Notes: a model not told the origin generated them from the letters alone. A DNA stretch of 64,000 bases from Lachnospiraceae bacterium (GCA_017503735.1 JAFVSN010000031.1:1-64000), one strand, 5' to 3'. Positions 33,964 to 43,229 are shown, numbered from the stretch's first letter. Numbers and translations are program-made.

Positions 33964-34638
33964 ATGTCCCGGAGAACGGCGGTTTTCATGCAGATACAGA
34001 AAATCAATTATCAAAAAAAACTGGAAGAAACCATTGCGCGGGAGCAAAAAGACGGCAGAGTGCCTACGCTTTTGCTTCACAGCTGTTGCGCTCCCTGCAG
34101 TAGTTATGTGTTAGAGTATCTTTCGGACTATTTTAAGATTACGGTGTTATACTACAATCCGAACATTTCTCCTCAAAAGGAGTACGAAGCCCGGGTGGCG
34201 GAGCAGGAGCGTTTGATTGCCGAACTTCCCACAAAGTATCCGGTGTCTTTTTTTGCGGGAAAGTATCACCCTGAGGAATTTTACGGGGCGGTAAAAGGTT
34301 TGGAAGCTTGCCCGGAGGGCGGAGAGCGTTGTACCGTATGTTATGAGCTACGCCTGCGTGAAGCGGCAGAGGCGGCAAAGCAGGGAGGCTTCGATTATTT
34401 TACCACAACCCTTTCCATCAGTCCTTTAAAGGATGCCGAGCGATTGAATGCAATCGGAAAATGTTTGGCTGAGGAATACGGTATGGCGTATTTGTATTCC
34501 GATTTTAAAAAGAAAAACGGATATAAGCGGTCCACGGAATTGTCCGCGCAGTACGGCTTGTATCGTCAGGATTATTGCGGTTGCGTCTTTTCAAAGGAGG
34601 AACAGGAACGACGGCGAAAAGAAAGGGAAGAGCAATGA
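33964..34638 (+). CDS. queH: Epoxyqueuosine reductase QueH
   Basis: A 224-residue protein of the DUF208/QueH family, which reduces epoxyqueuosine to queuosine in tRNA. The signature cysteines are present: SCCAPCSS (C41, C42, C45), C123-x2-C126 in RCTVCYELR, and DYCGCV (C205, C207), matching the iron-sulfur and metal ligands of QueH. The segment TTTLSISPLKD is also typical. The start is uncertain: ATG 33964 has only a weak ribosome site, and ATG 33988 is an alternative. Confidence 0.92.
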   Translation: MSRRTAVFMQIQKINYQKKLEETIAREQKDGRVPTLLLHSCCAPCSSYVLEYLSDYFKITVLYYNPNISPQKEYEARVAEQERLIAELPTKYPVSFFAGKYHPEEFYGAVKGLEACPEGGERCTVCYELRLREAAEAAKQGGFDYFTTTLSISPLKDAERLNAIGKCLAEEYGMAYLYSDFKKKNGYKRSTELSAQYGLYRQDYCGCVFSKEEQERRRKEREEQ

Positions 34639-34680
34639 TATTAAAATTTTAGAACAGCATTGGTTTGTAAAACTGGCAAA

Positions 34681-34724
34681 AAGCGGAGATTGTCCGGAAT
34701 TATTCCGGCATCTCCGCTTTTTTT
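34681..34724 (+). terminator. Terminator after queH
   Basis: AAGCGGAGAT (34681-34690) pairs with TCTCCGCTT, with an inner CCGGAA/TTCCGG stem, followed by seven T. Confidence 0.88.
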
Positions 34725-34847
34725 GAACCAATAAATCTCAGTGTATATTTCGGGAAAAACGGGTGAAACTATACTTGCGAAGAAAGAAAAGTGCGGGGTG
34801 GCGAAGGCTTCCTTGTTGAAAGTGAAAAAGAAAGGCGTGGAAGAATG

Positions 34848-35645
34848 ATGAAAAAGACCGATGAGCAAGGAAAAAAGAAAGGAATGTATCTGGTGGCAAC
34901 CTTTGGTGCAGTGACTCTTGTGGCTTTGGGTGCACTTGCGGTGGGAATGACAAATCCGGGGGAAGGGAAGTTGCCGAAAAATTTTGATTTAAATGCAACA
35001 CCGACACCGGGACAGCCGAAACCTACCGATGTGGCAAAAGAGGATTCCAAAGAACCGAAAACTCCGGCACCGACGATGGCACCTGTAGGAGAAAGCAAGA
35101 GCGATACTCCGAAGAATCCTACCGAGGATACGAAGCAGACGGCGCAAATACAGGAAGCACCGGAAATCGGAACAGAAGAACCGGAAGATGCTGCGGTATT
35201 GAATCCGGACGGTGTGATAAAGGGACTTAATTTTTCCGCAGAAACGGGTATGCTGTGGCCGGTGACCGGAGAGGCTTTGATTTCCTTCAGCCCGAACCAT
35301 GCAATTTATCATAAAACATTAGATTCCTATCGAACCAGTAACTATATTGTGCTGGGAAGTGAAGTGGGAACTCATGTCAGTGCGGCAGCGGACGGTATTG
35401 TTACCGCAGTCAGCGAGGAGCTAAAGACCGGGACAACAATTACAATGAGAGTATCCGAAAATCATGAGATTATGTACGGAATGCTTGCAAATGTTACCGT
35501 AAAGGAAGGCGATTTTGTGGATGCAGGCACGGTATTTGCAACGGTAGCGGAGCCGACACGATATTTTGTGGAGGATGGCAGCGGAGTATACGTGCAGGTA
35601 TTGGAGAACGGTACAGCGATTAATCCGATGTTGTTTTTGCAATAA
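34848..35645 (+). CDS. Degenerate M23 (LytM-like) membrane protein, SpoIIQ-like
   Basis: About 265 residues. One N-terminal membrane segment (MYLVATFGAVTLVALGALAV), a Pro/Thr/Lys/Glu-rich linker of about 90 residues, then an M23 fold (MLWPVTGEALISFS, VGTHVSAAADGIVTAV, VKEGDFVDAGTVFATVAEPT). The usual zinc ligands are missing: no HxxxD before the GTHV segment, and MYGML in place of the final HxH. This fits SpoIIQ-type proteins, which bridge mother cell and forespore through protein contacts rather than hydrolysis. Tandem ATGs at 34845 and 34848 are both possible; the ribosome site is weak. Confidence 0.75.
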   Translation: MKKTDEQGKKKGMYLVATFGAVTLVALGALAVGMTNPGEGKLPKNFDLNATPTPGQPKPTDVAKEDSKEPKTPAPTMAPVGESKSDTPKNPTEDTKQTAQIQEAPEIGTEEPEDAAVLNPDGVIKGLNFSAETGMLWPVTGEALISFSPNHAIYHKTLDSYRTSNYIVLGSEVGTHVSAAADGIVTAVSEELKTGTTITMRVSENHEIMYGMLANVTVKEGDFVDAGTVFATVAEPTRYFVEDGSGVYVQVLENGTAINPMLFLQ

Positions 35646-35693
35646 ACGGAAAAAGGAACACAGACAAGCATAACGGCATAAAGTAAGGTATAT

Positions 35694-35812
35694 GGGAGCG
35701 GCGGTGTTGCTGCTCCCCTGCGTTACATATTTCAAAGCTAAAATATGCAGTCGGTGTGTTTTACTGGGAATATGTTGCGCGAGCATGGTAAGGTACAAGA
35801 TTTGCCGACTGC
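35694..35812 (+). other. Two hairpins of unknown role after the M23 gene
   Basis: GGGAGC (35694-35699) pairs with GCTCCC (35712-35717); GCAGTCGG (35747-35754) pairs with CCGACTGC (35805-35812). Neither has a T-tract. With the terminator at 35829 they fill the 307-base gap before the Ig-repeat gene. Confidence 0.55.
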
Positions 35813-35828
35813 TTGAGCATAGATGGAG

Positions 35829-35863
35829 AACCTCGTCGGACGACCGGCGGGGTTTTCTTTTTT
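35829..35863 (+). terminator. Terminator between the M23 and Ig-repeat genes
   Basis: AACCTCGTCGG pairs with CCGGCGGGGTT across ACGA, followed by TTCTTTTTT. Confidence 0.8.
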
Positions 35864-35952
35864 ACTTTGTAGGAAATTTGCGGGCAGGGGTAATGTTTTT
35901 CAATTCTTGTGCCGATATACTATATGAAGTGGTATGCGTAAGGAGGTGCGGT

Positions 35953-37614
35953 ATGAAACAGCAGGGAAAAAGCAGATATGGCATTTTAATGCTTTTATTT
36001 ATAGCAACGGTTCTGTTTATGATGATACCGGAGAGAAAAGCAGAAGCGGCAACGAAGAAATTGGCTTCCGTTACGGCAGTATATACCGGGGATACGGTTT
36101 TGGTGGGAAACTCCATTGACTTAAAGAAATTGACGGTTATGGGGTTGTATTCCGACGGGAGTTATGCCAAGGTTAAGGATTATTCCCTCTCCACCTATAT
36201 GGTTGAGAAAGCGGGCACCAATACCATTACGGTGTTATGTGACGGTGTAACGGCAACTTTTCATGTAGAAGGAAAAGCGATATCTGTCATGAGTGCATAT
36301 TACGAGGATGCTTATGTTACGGTGGGACAGCCGCTGGATTTGAAAAAAGTAAAATTATATGTGTTTTACAGCGACGGCTCCGGCGAGTATGTGACAGATT
36401 TTATTTTGTCCAATACGTATGTGAACAAAATCGGGGAAAATGAATTTTCCGTCTTTTACGAAGGGCAAACGGCAAAGCTTTATGTTACGGGAAAAGATGT
36501 GAAAAAACCGTACATGATATATGTGAATTATTACGGCGGAACCGTTATTGTAGGCAATGCTCCGAAACGAGAGGATTTCTATGTCAGTGTTCTTTATACG
36601 GATAATTCCATTGAAGAGATTACCGGATATGAAATCACACCGTCTGTTATTCAAAAAGAAGGAAGCAATACGGTGGTGATATCCTACGGGGAACTGTCAA
36701 AGGAAGTAAAAATATACGGCATTTCAAAGACGGTAGTAGGCATTACCGCCGAATACGTGGGACTGCCTGTAGTAATAGGAAAAACAGTGGATACGAAAGA
36801 CATCAAAGTGACGGCTACCTTTAATGACGGAAGTAAGGACACTGTGACCAATTTTACCTTGTCCGGGTCCATGATTTATGAAATTGGGGACAATATTATC
36901 GGCGTTTTTTGCGGTGGGGCGATGACCTATATCAATGTCCGTGGTGTAGAAGCGGAAATTATCGATTATGATAACGGTTCGGAAGGATTTATTCGAAACG
37001 GAGACGATTATTCCTGGATTAAAATTGCAGTGGGTAAAAAGGTAAAGCCGGAGTTTGTGTCCATCACTAAATTGGATAATGCATTAGTGAAAAAAGCCAT
37101 GAACCGTATCGTAAAGACAGACAAGTACCTTACCTTTAAAGTTTCTTTGGCAGATCCGGAACTGGATAACAATCTTCCGATGACGGTGAAGGTAACGGTG
37201 CCGAAGGGATATGATAAGAAGAATTTTGCCGTGCTTTATACGCCGAATAATAAGACGATTATGGCTGAAATGAACGGAGAGTTTTTGAAGGACGGTTCCT
37301 ATGAATTCAAGATGTTCCAGCCGGGAACCTATATTATAGCGGATTGTACTCCTTTGATTTTTGTGGAGACATTGGTGTTTGAGGAGGAGGAATTGACTTT
37401 AAAGGTAGGACGGAATTATTCTTTAGAGCCGGTGATTCGTCCGCATGAAGCGACCAATAAGAAAGTAGAGTACAGTTCTACCCGTCCGCAAATCGTTTCC
37501 GTGGATGAAAACGGAATGTTAACGGCACATGCAAAGGGAACGGCTATTATCCGAGTGGAGGCAAAAGACGGCAGCGGAAAGAGCTGTAAGTTACGGGTAA
37601 AAGTAGAGAGGTAA
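35953..37614 (+). CDS. Secreted protein with repeated bacterial Ig-like domains
   Basis: A 553-residue exported protein. ATG 35953 is six bases behind AGGAGG; a longer frame from 35692 crosses the terminator and is rejected. A signal peptide ends near KAEAA (about residue 32). Four related domains of about 78 residues follow, each with a pattern like AVYTGDTVLVGNSIDLKKL ... YSDGSYAKV, then a region with TVPKGYDKKNFAVLY, and a C-terminal BIG2-like domain (LVFEEEELTLKVGRNYSL ... VSVDENGMLTAHAKGTAII). No LPXTG or SLH anchor is visible. Probably a surface or envelope protein. Confidence 0.8.
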   Translation: MKQQGKSRYGILMLLFIATVLFMMIPERKAEAATKKLASVTAVYTGDTVLVGNSIDLKKLTVMGLYSDGSYAKVKDYSLSTYMVEKAGTNTITVLCDGVTATFHVEGKAISVMSAYYEDAYVTVGQPLDLKKVKLYVFYSDGSGEYVTDFILSNTYVNKIGENEFSVFYEGQTAKLYVTGKDVKKPYMIYVNYYGGTVIVGNAPKREDFYVSVLYTDNSIEEITGYEITPSVIQKEGSNTVVISYGELSKEVKIYGISKTVVGITAEYVGLPVVIGKTVDTKDIKVTATFNDGSKDTVTNFTLSGSMIYEIGDNIIGVFCGGAMTYINVRGVEAEIIDYDNGSEGFIRNGDDYSWIKIAVGKKVKPEFVSITKLDNALVKKAMNRIVKTDKYLTFKVSLADPELDNNLPMTVKVTVPKGYDKKNFAVLYTPNNKTIMAEMNGEFLKDGSYEFKMFQPGTYIIADCTPLIFVETLVFEEEELTLKVGRNYSLEPVIRPHEATNKKVEYSSTRPQIVSVDENGMLTAHAKGTAIIRVEAKDGSGKSCKLRVKVER

Positions 37615-37631
37615 GGAACGGAATAAGGATA

Positions 37632-37668
37632 AAAAAGGCGTTGCCGTAAATGTGAGGCAACGCTTTTT
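37632..37668 (+). terminator. Terminator of the Ig-repeat gene
   Basis: GCGTTGCC pairs with GGCAACGC, flanked by A and T runs. Confidence 0.85.
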
Positions 37669-37671
37669 ATA

Positions 37672-37793
37672 TTTGACAGGAACTTTCGCAGTTCTTATCA
37701 AATAGAAACGCTTCGCGGAATCGCACTGCGGCGGAGTGGAAGTTGTCGCTTGAAGCGACCCGCCGCAGGCGGTGAATCTCGCGAGCGAGATTC
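37672..37793. other. Cluster of small hairpins
   Basis: Stems in a row: ATTTGA/TCAAAT with GGAAC/GTTC inside (37672-37704), CACT/AGTG near 37720, GTCGCTT/AAGCGAC (37745-37759), CCGCC/GGCGG (37761-37773) and AATCTCGC/GCGAGATT (37776-37793). They lie between convergent genes. No T-tract on either strand. Confidence 0.7.
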
Positions 37794-37804
37794 GATGTTA
37801 TGGT

Positions 37805-38416
37805 TTATAAGCTTTTTACGAAGGTGTAAATCGTGTCTACTGCGTGGTCGATACCGGCCAGGCTGCTATCCACGGAGAGATGGTAATTGGAAGCAATGCC
37901 CCACTTTTCGCCGGAATGATAGTTGTAATAATTGGCACGTCGCTTGTCGTTTTTTAATACGGTTTCTTCTGCGTGTTCCGGGTCAACGCCTTCTACTTCG
38001 ATGGCACGGTTGATACGGAACGGAAGGTCTGCATGAATAAAAAGATGCACTGCCTGTTCCAAATCCTTTAATACATAGTGGGAACAACGGCCGATAATAA
38101 TGCAAGGTCCTTCCTCTGCTATTTTCCGGATGACATTGGACTGTGCCAAATAAATTCGGTCGTCCAAGGAAAGATTAGCAAATCCAAGGTCCTGACTTCC
38201 GTAGGAACTCATACCCATGGCGATGGAATACAAAAGACTATTGGTAGCTTTTTTTTCCGCGTTGGCAAAAACCGCTTCGGAAAAACCGCTTTCCTGTGCG
38301 GCGCGGGTAATCAGTTCGTTGTCATAAAACGGAATTCCCAGTTTTTCGGCGAGCTTTTTGCCGATTTCTCGTCCGCCGCTGCCGTATTGTCTGCTGATGG
38401 TAATTACTTTATTCAT
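37805..38416 (-). CDS. Cytidylate kinase-like family protein
   Basis: A 203-residue P-loop protein starting at ATG 38416 behind AAAGGAGG. The phosphate-binding loop is SRQYGSGGREIG near residues 8-19, typical of the cytidylate-kinase-like (AAA_26) family rather than classical Cmk (GPxGSGK). Later, IIIGRCSHYVL and HLFIHADLPFRINR follow the lid and LID-like segments, and DKRRANYYNYHSG is conserved in the group. It probably phosphorylates a nucleotide or small molecule; the substrate is not fixed. Confidence 0.85.
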   Translation of the reverse strand: MNKVITISRQYGSGGREIGKKLAEKLGIPFYDNELITRAAQESGFSEAVFANAEKKATNSLLYSIAMGMSSYGSQDLGFANLSLDDRIYLAQSNVIRKIAEEGPCIIIGRCSHYVLKDLEQAVHLFIHADLPFRINRAIEVEGVDPEHAEETVLKNDKRRANYYNYHSGEKWGIASNYHLSVDSSLAGIDHAVDTIYTFVKSL

Positions 38417-38473
38417 ATAAGTACCTCCTTTCGGATGCTCAAAAGACGAAAATCCTATGTTTTTCTTACTTTC

Positions 38474-38502
38474 ATTATACATAAACATTAGGAAAAAATC
38501 AA
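38474..38502 (-). promoter_or_regulatory. Promoter of the cytidylate kinase-like gene
   Basis: Minus strand: TTGATT (38502-38497), 17 bases, TATAAT (38479-38474). Confidence 0.7.
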
Positions 38503-38570
38503 GAGACGGACAAGGCGGAAAAACGTAAGAAAAAGTTAAGAAATTTTATAATGAAATATTTGGAAATGCG

Positions 38571-38579
38571 TGATAGAAT
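38571..38579 (+). promoter_or_regulatory. Possible extended -10 promoter of the ABC-CARDB-FtsX operon
   Basis: TGA-TAGAAT (extended -10, 38571-38579) with a weak -35, about 90 bases upstream of the ATPase gene. Confidence 0.4.
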
Positions 38580-38666
38580 ATCCATGTAAACATCTATTCC
38601 TTTAATGGGGTGGGAGTAGAAGGTTTACGTGATGGCAAAGGAAATGAAGGAGGCTGCACGGAACCC

Positions 38667-39470
38667 ATGGAAAAAGAACCGGAGAAGATAATCGAACTGG
38701 TGAATGTGAAAAAGATTTACCGCATGGGAAACGAAAAAATCTATGCGGTGGATGATGTCAGTTTTGATATAAAAAAAGGTGAGTTTTGTTGTTTGCTTGG
38801 AACTTCGGGTTCCGGTAAATCCACCTTGTTGAATCTGATGGCGGGAATCGAAAAAATAACGTCCGGAAAGATTTTGGTTAAGGGGAAAAATATTCCGAAA
38901 ATGAGTGAGAACAGCTTGGCACGGTTTCGACAAAGGTATCTCGGATTTGTGTTTCAGTCATATAATTTAATCAATGCAATGACTGCATTGGAAAACGTAG
39001 AGTTTCCCTTGGTGTTTAAACGGGTACCGGTAAAACGTCGGAGAAAGTTGGCAAAGGATATGTTAGTGAAAGTGGGACTGGGAAGCAGACTGGCCCACAA
39101 GCCCAAAGAGATGAGTGGCGGTCAGCAGCAACGAGTGGGAATCGCAAGGGCCTTTGTGGCAAAGCCGGAGATTGTGTTTGCGGATGAGCCTACAGGAAAT
39201 CTGGACACGAAAACCACCATCGAAGTTATGGAACTGATGAAGCAGATGGCAAAGGAAAATCAACAAACCATTGTTATGGTTACCCATGACCGGAGTCTGG
39301 CGGCATATGCGGATAAGGTAATACATATTTTAGACGGGAAAATTCAATCCGTTGAAGTGTTTGAACGAAATGAAGAAGATATGCAGGTGCAGTTAAAAGA
39401 GGTTTCCCAAAAGCTTCTTTTGGACCGTGGCAGTGACAGAAAGGAAATAAATTATGAAGAGACGAATTAA
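38667..39470 (+). CDS. ABC transporter ATP-binding protein (MacB/LolD type)
   Basis: A 267-residue ATPase starting at ATG 38667; AAGGAGG lies 13 bases upstream, a little far. Walker A is GTSGSGKS, followed by the Q-loop FVFQSYNLINAMTALENVE typical of the MacB/LolD group, signature MSGGQQQR, Walker B IVFADEPTGNLD. The C-terminal tail is extended by about 40 charged residues. Its end overlaps the CARDB gene by 17 bases. Such ATPases drive mechanotransmission-type systems with an FtsX-like permease rather than classical transport. Confidence 0.9.
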   Translation: MEKEPEKIIELVNVKKIYRMGNEKIYAVDDVSFDIKKGEFCCLLGTSGSGKSTLLNLMAGIEKITSGKILVKGKNIPKMSENSLARFRQRYLGFVFQSYNLINAMTALENVEFPLVFKRVPVKRRRKLAKDMLVKVGLGSRLAHKPKEMSGGQQQRVGIARAFVAKPEIVFADEPTGNLDTKTTIEVMELMKQMAKENQQTIVMVTHDRSLAAYADKVIHILDGKIQSVEVFERNEEDMQVQLKEVSQKLLLDRGSDRKEINYEETN

Positions 39471-41610
39471 AATTTGTATAATGACAGCGCTTTTGTTGCT
39501 GGGAATTGCCGGTAGTACAGAGGTGGGTAAAACAGCGGAAGCGGCTACCGGTTTTTCCAACCTTGAAATCGGAGAAGGTGGTTCTGCGGATGTGATTCTG
39601 GTACCGGGCAAGGTGACAGAGGTGACGATTCCGATTGAGGCGAGACAGGATTTTATTTACGAGGCAAAGTTCGAGGCAATTGTTCCGGAAGACGCTCCGT
39701 TTCAGGTTGAAGGGTTCGATATTTACCAGCAGCATCTGTCCTTGCGTTTTGATGATGATTATATCAGTACGTCAAGCGGTACCATGCTTACGTTCTATAT
39801 TTTGACAAAGGAAACGGCGAAAATCGGGGAATATGAGTTTGATTTGCGTTATGAGGACCGGACCTGGGACGGTAACATAATCCGGGAGGGAGACAGAGAG
39901 TACAGTCAGCGTATTACCATGACGGCAAAAGTAGAGGAAGAGAAGATGCCGGCAGAGCTTGCAATCAATAACCTGAAAGTAACCGGTACCATGAAACCGG
40001 GCGGAGAAGCTACGGTGAGCTTTGAGGTGGTAAATACCGGTGAGATTGTAGCAAAGGGTGTAAGGTTGTCCGGCGATTATTCTTCCGGGCTGTTGATTCC
40101 GAATTATACGGAATATACAAGAAAGCTGGGAGATTTAAAGCAGAATCAATCGGCGAAAGTGTCCTTAAAAATAAAAGTAATGGAAAATGTGGCACAGAGT
40201 ATTGTGTTGCTTCCGCTTAAGATTACATACAAGGACATTGACGGGGAATCCTTTACGGCAGATGCCAATAACATTTTGTATCTGAATGTACAGCTTCCGG
40301 AGGAAGAAAAAAAGGAAGAGGTTTTTGAAGACGGAACTTTGTTGATTAATAATGTGAAGCAGAGTCCGGCAAAGCCGAAAGCCGGAGAAAAGGTAACCCT
40401 TACGTTTGATATGGAGAATACAGGAGAGAGGGATTACACGGAAACCAAGCTTTACATGGACTATGTGTCCAATGTAGGCTTTGAACCGGTAAAGGCGGAG
40501 CCGTATCAATACGTCGGAACGGTAAAGGCAGGCCAGAAAAAGTCTGTATCCGTTACCGTAATTGCCGGAAAAGAGATTCCGGACGGTATGAATACATTAG
40601 GGGTAAGTTATACATATAAAAACGGGAAAAAAGAAGATGTGTCCGGCAATGTGATGCTGTATGTGCTGAATGTACAAGCAATAAAAGAAGAAGTGGTTGT
40701 GCCGAGTCGCCCGAAATTAATGGTTACCGATTTTACTGTAAACCGGGACGTGGTAAAGGCCGGAGAAGAGTTTGATTTTACCTTTCAGGTGTATAATACC
40801 CATAATGAAACGGCGGCAAAAAATATTAAGATTACGGTGGTCAGTGACCAGTTTTCCGTAACAAAGGGAAGCAACAGTTTCTTTGTTCAGAAGATAGCGC
40901 CGGGAGAGAGCGAAGAACTTGTGATTAATCTGAAGGCAAGTGCAGCGGCGATGACCGGCAGTTATCCGATTAACATAGAAATGGAATATGAATATGACGG
41001 CATGCCGGCGTCCGAGGCAAATGCCGGCGGAATCAGCGTGACGGAAACGAAGATGCTTTTAGTGAAAGAGAATTTGAGGGTATCTGTAGAAAATGTAATG
41101 GTCGGCGGCTGGGATATGCCGTATGCGAACCAGACGACACAGTTATCATTCTCCGTATATAACATGGGAAAATCCGCTTTGAATAACGTATATTTTACCG
41201 TAGAAGGTGATTTTATGGTAGCAAACGGAAGCTCCTATTACTACGGAACATTGCAGGCAGGATATCCGGATTATGTGGAGATGGATATCATTCCGTTGGT
41301 GGCGGGAGAAGCGGTAGGAACTTTGACCATTCATATGGAAGACAGTAACGGGGACGAGGAAACCTATATTACCGAGATTAGTGGTTTTATTATGGAAATG
41401 GATGGCGGGAATATGGGCTTTGAAGATCCGGGAATGGATTGGCCGACAGACCTTCCGACCATGGGAAAACCGGTAGAAGAAAAGCCGATGATTGTTTCTT
41501 TGCCGGTGTATATCGGGATTTTGGTAGTTGTTTTCCTGCTCTCTCTGTTTGTTACCAGAGGAATCCGACTTGCCTGTTATAAGAAAAAGCTTCGGAGAGA
41601 AGAAGAATAA
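39454..41610 (+). CDS. Membrane-anchored protein with CARDB-type Ig-like repeats
   Basis: A 718-residue protein with a signal peptide (TALLLLGIAGSTEV, cleavage near EAAT), at least three CARDB/COG1361-like domains (AINNLKVTGTMKPGGEATVSF, LINNVKQSPAKPKAGEKVTL, VTDFTVNRDVVKAGEEFDF), and one C-terminal membrane helix (IVSLPVYIGILVVVFLLSLF) with a short basic tail. It is placed between the ATPase and the FtsX-like permease, so it is probably the extracytoplasmic partner of that complex. No catalytic motif is seen. Confidence 0.8.
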   Translation: MKRRIKICIMTALLLLGIAGSTEVGKTAEAATGFSNLEIGEGGSADVILVPGKVTEVTIPIEARQDFIYEAKFEAIVPEDAPFQVEGFDIYQQHLSLRFDDDYISTSSGTMLTFYILTKETAKIGEYEFDLRYEDRTWDGNIIREGDREYSQRITMTAKVEEEKMPAELAINNLKVTGTMKPGGEATVSFEVVNTGEIVAKGVRLSGDYSSGLLIPNYTEYTRKLGDLKQNQSAKVSLKIKVMENVAQSIVLLPLKITYKDIDGESFTADANNILYLNVQLPEEEKKEEVFEDGTLLINNVKQSPAKPKAGEKVTLTFDMENTGERDYTETKLYMDYVSNVGFEPVKAEPYQYVGTVKAGQKKSVSVTVIAGKEIPDGMNTLGVSYTYKNGKKEDVSGNVMLYVLNVQAIKEEVVVPSRPKLMVTDFTVNRDVVKAGEEFDFTFQVYNTHNETAAKNIKITVVSDQFSVTKGSNSFFVQKIAPGESEELVINLKASAAAMTGSYPINIEMEYEYDGMPASEANAGGISVTETKMLLVKENLRVSVENVMVGGWDMPYANQTTQLSFSVYNMGKSALNNVYFTVEGDFMVANGSSYYYGTLQAGYPDYVEMDIIPLVAGEAVGTLTIHMEDSNGDEETYITEISGFIMEMDGGNMGFEDPGMDWPTDLPTMGKPVEEKPMIVSLPVYIGILVVVFLLSLFVTRGIRLACYKKKLRREEE

Positions 41611-41662
41611 GGAGCACATAATCGATGGGGATAACGTGTAAATACACGGGAAAGGCGCAAAG

Positions 41663-41923
41663 ATGGATATTATGATAGAAGATGCTGTAGCGGATAGTAT
41701 GATCTATATGGAAGATATGGGTTACACGGGAGATATGGGCTACATGGAAGATATGGGAACCATGTCGGAGGGCACACAGCAAGTGCCGAAGATAAACGAA
41801 CTTATGAGTTCCTGGGTGTTTGTAGGCGGTGTGGCTGCCGGTGTTCTTGTGCTCGGTGTTTTGTTTGGGTTGCTTGCTGCAAAGTGCAGGATAAAAAAAG
41901 GAATTGATTTGTATGAGGATTAG
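41663..41923 (+). CDS. Small Met/Asp-rich single-pass membrane protein
   Basis: An 86-residue protein: an acidic N-terminal part with the repeat YMEDMG/YTGDMG/YMEDMG (residues 15-32), a membrane helix at about 51-72 (WVFVGGVAAGVLVLGVLFGL) and a short basic-then-acidic tail. ATG 41663 follows GGGAAAGG. Its stop lies 11 bases inside the FtsX-like gene, so it is part of the operon. I know no family for it. Confidence 0.7.
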   Translation: MDIMIEDAVADSMIYMEDMGYTGDMGYMEDMGTMSEGTQQVPKINELMSSWVFVGGVAAGVLVLGVLFGLLAAKCRIKKGIDLYED

Positions 41924-43229
41924 TGATTTGCTGAAACTTGCGTTTCGCAATCTGATGCGACGCAAGGCCAGAACCGCACTTACCGTTATCGGTGTGGTCA
42001 TCGGCACAATTTCCATTGTAGTAATGGTTTCCATCGGTATCGGTGTAAACAAAAGCTACGACGAAATGATTATGCAAAGCGGAAGTATGACGATTATACG
42101 GGTACAGAAGTATGGTGCCATATTTGATGATGACGGGAATTATGTAGATTCAAAGGAACAGGTACTAAATGATTCCGTAGTAGAACAAATCAAAGGGATT
42201 GACCATGTAAAAGCGGTTTCCGGAATTGTGAATAAGGGAGTTATGCTTAACAGCGGCAAGTATGAAACCTGGGTTACCTTGTATGCAATGGATTGCGATG
42301 TGTTTGAAGCGTTTGAGTTTCCTCCGTTGCAATACGGCAGCTATCCTACAAAGGAGAATCCGTCTACCATTGTGGTGAGTCCGGAAAGTATGGCGTACTT
42401 TTACAATTACAGCGGGAACAATTATCAGGAAAAAAGTATTGATCCGTTGACAGAAGAAGTAATTTTAAAGTTTCAGGAATATCAGACCCATCCCCGTAAA
42501 AAGGAGTTTGAGCTGGAATTTAAGGATGTGGCAATGATGGAACAAACGGATAATTGGGAGTACAGCTATAACATTTACATGGATTTGGGTTACTTTAAGG
42601 AGATTTGGAACAGCTATGCCAATACTTTGATTTTGGAAGATCGGAAGAGCGCCGTTGCTTCTCTGGATTCTTACGAAGAGATTAAAATCAATGTAGATAA
42701 TATCGATCATGTGGAAGAGGTACAAGAGAAAATTGAGGAGCTGGGTTATGCAACTTATAGTGAAATGCAGTATTTGCAACCCCTTAGGGAAACCTCCGAT
42801 ATGTTGCAAATGGTGTTAGGAGCAATCGGTAGTATTGCCATGATCGTATCTGCGATTAATATTGCCAACACGATGGTCATGTCCATTTATGAGCGGACAA
42901 AGGAAATCGGTGTAATGAAGGTGTTAGGATGTCTGGTGCGGGACATTAAGCGGCAATTTTTACTGGAGGCGGGATTGATCGGGTTGCTTGGCGGTGTGGT
43001 AGGTATCCTGATCAGTTATATATTGTCCCACTTTATTAACAAGTACGGTACGGGAATCATGAGCTCTCTTGTGGGCACAGGAACAACCGGAGATCTTTCG
43101 ATTATTCCGTTTTGGCTTCCGTTTGCGGCAGCGGCATTCGGAATGCTGGTAGGTTTGCTGTCGGGATATTTCCCGGCAAGAAGAGCAACGCGAATCCGGG
43201 CAATTGAAGCAATGAAAACAGAAGGATAG
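41913..43229 (+). CDS. FtsX-like ABC permease (MacB type)
   Basis: A 438-residue permease starting at ATG 41913, ten bases after AAGGA. The N-terminal helix follows LRNLMRRKARTALTVIGVVIG-like sequence (here FRNLMRRKARTALTVIGVV), then a large extracytoplasmic domain of about 230 residues, and three C-terminal helices with the FtsX pattern (IGVMKVLGCLVRDIKRQFLLEA in parts, GYFPARRATRIRAIEAMK). With the ATPase at 38667 it makes a MacB-like type VII ABC system. Confidence 0.9.
   Translation: MRISDLLKLAFRNLMRRKARTALTVIGVVIGTISIVVMVSIGIGVNKSYDEMIMQSGSMTIIRVQKYGAIFDDDGNYVDSKEQVLNDSVVEQIKGIDHVKAVSGIVNKGVMLNSGKYETWVTLYAMDCDVFEAFEFPPLQYGSYPTKENPSTIVVSPESMAYFYNYSGNNYQEKSIDPLTEEVILKFQEYQTHPRKKEFELEFKDVAMMEQTDNWEYSYNIYMDLGYFKEIWNSYANTLILEDRKSAVASLDSYEEIKINVDNIDHVEEVQEKIEELGYATYSEMQYLQPLRETSDMLQMVLGAIGSIAMIVSAINIANTMVMSIYERTKEIGVMKVLGCLVRDIKRQFLLEAGLIGLLGGVVGILISYILSHFINKYGTGIMSSLVGTGTTGDLSIIPFWLPFAAAAFGMLVGLLSGYFPARRATRIRAIEAMKTEG

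Noticed and set aside
35692-35952. N-terminal extension of the Ig-repeat protein
   Set aside because: It crosses a rho-independent terminator; a ribosome site and signal peptide start at 35953.
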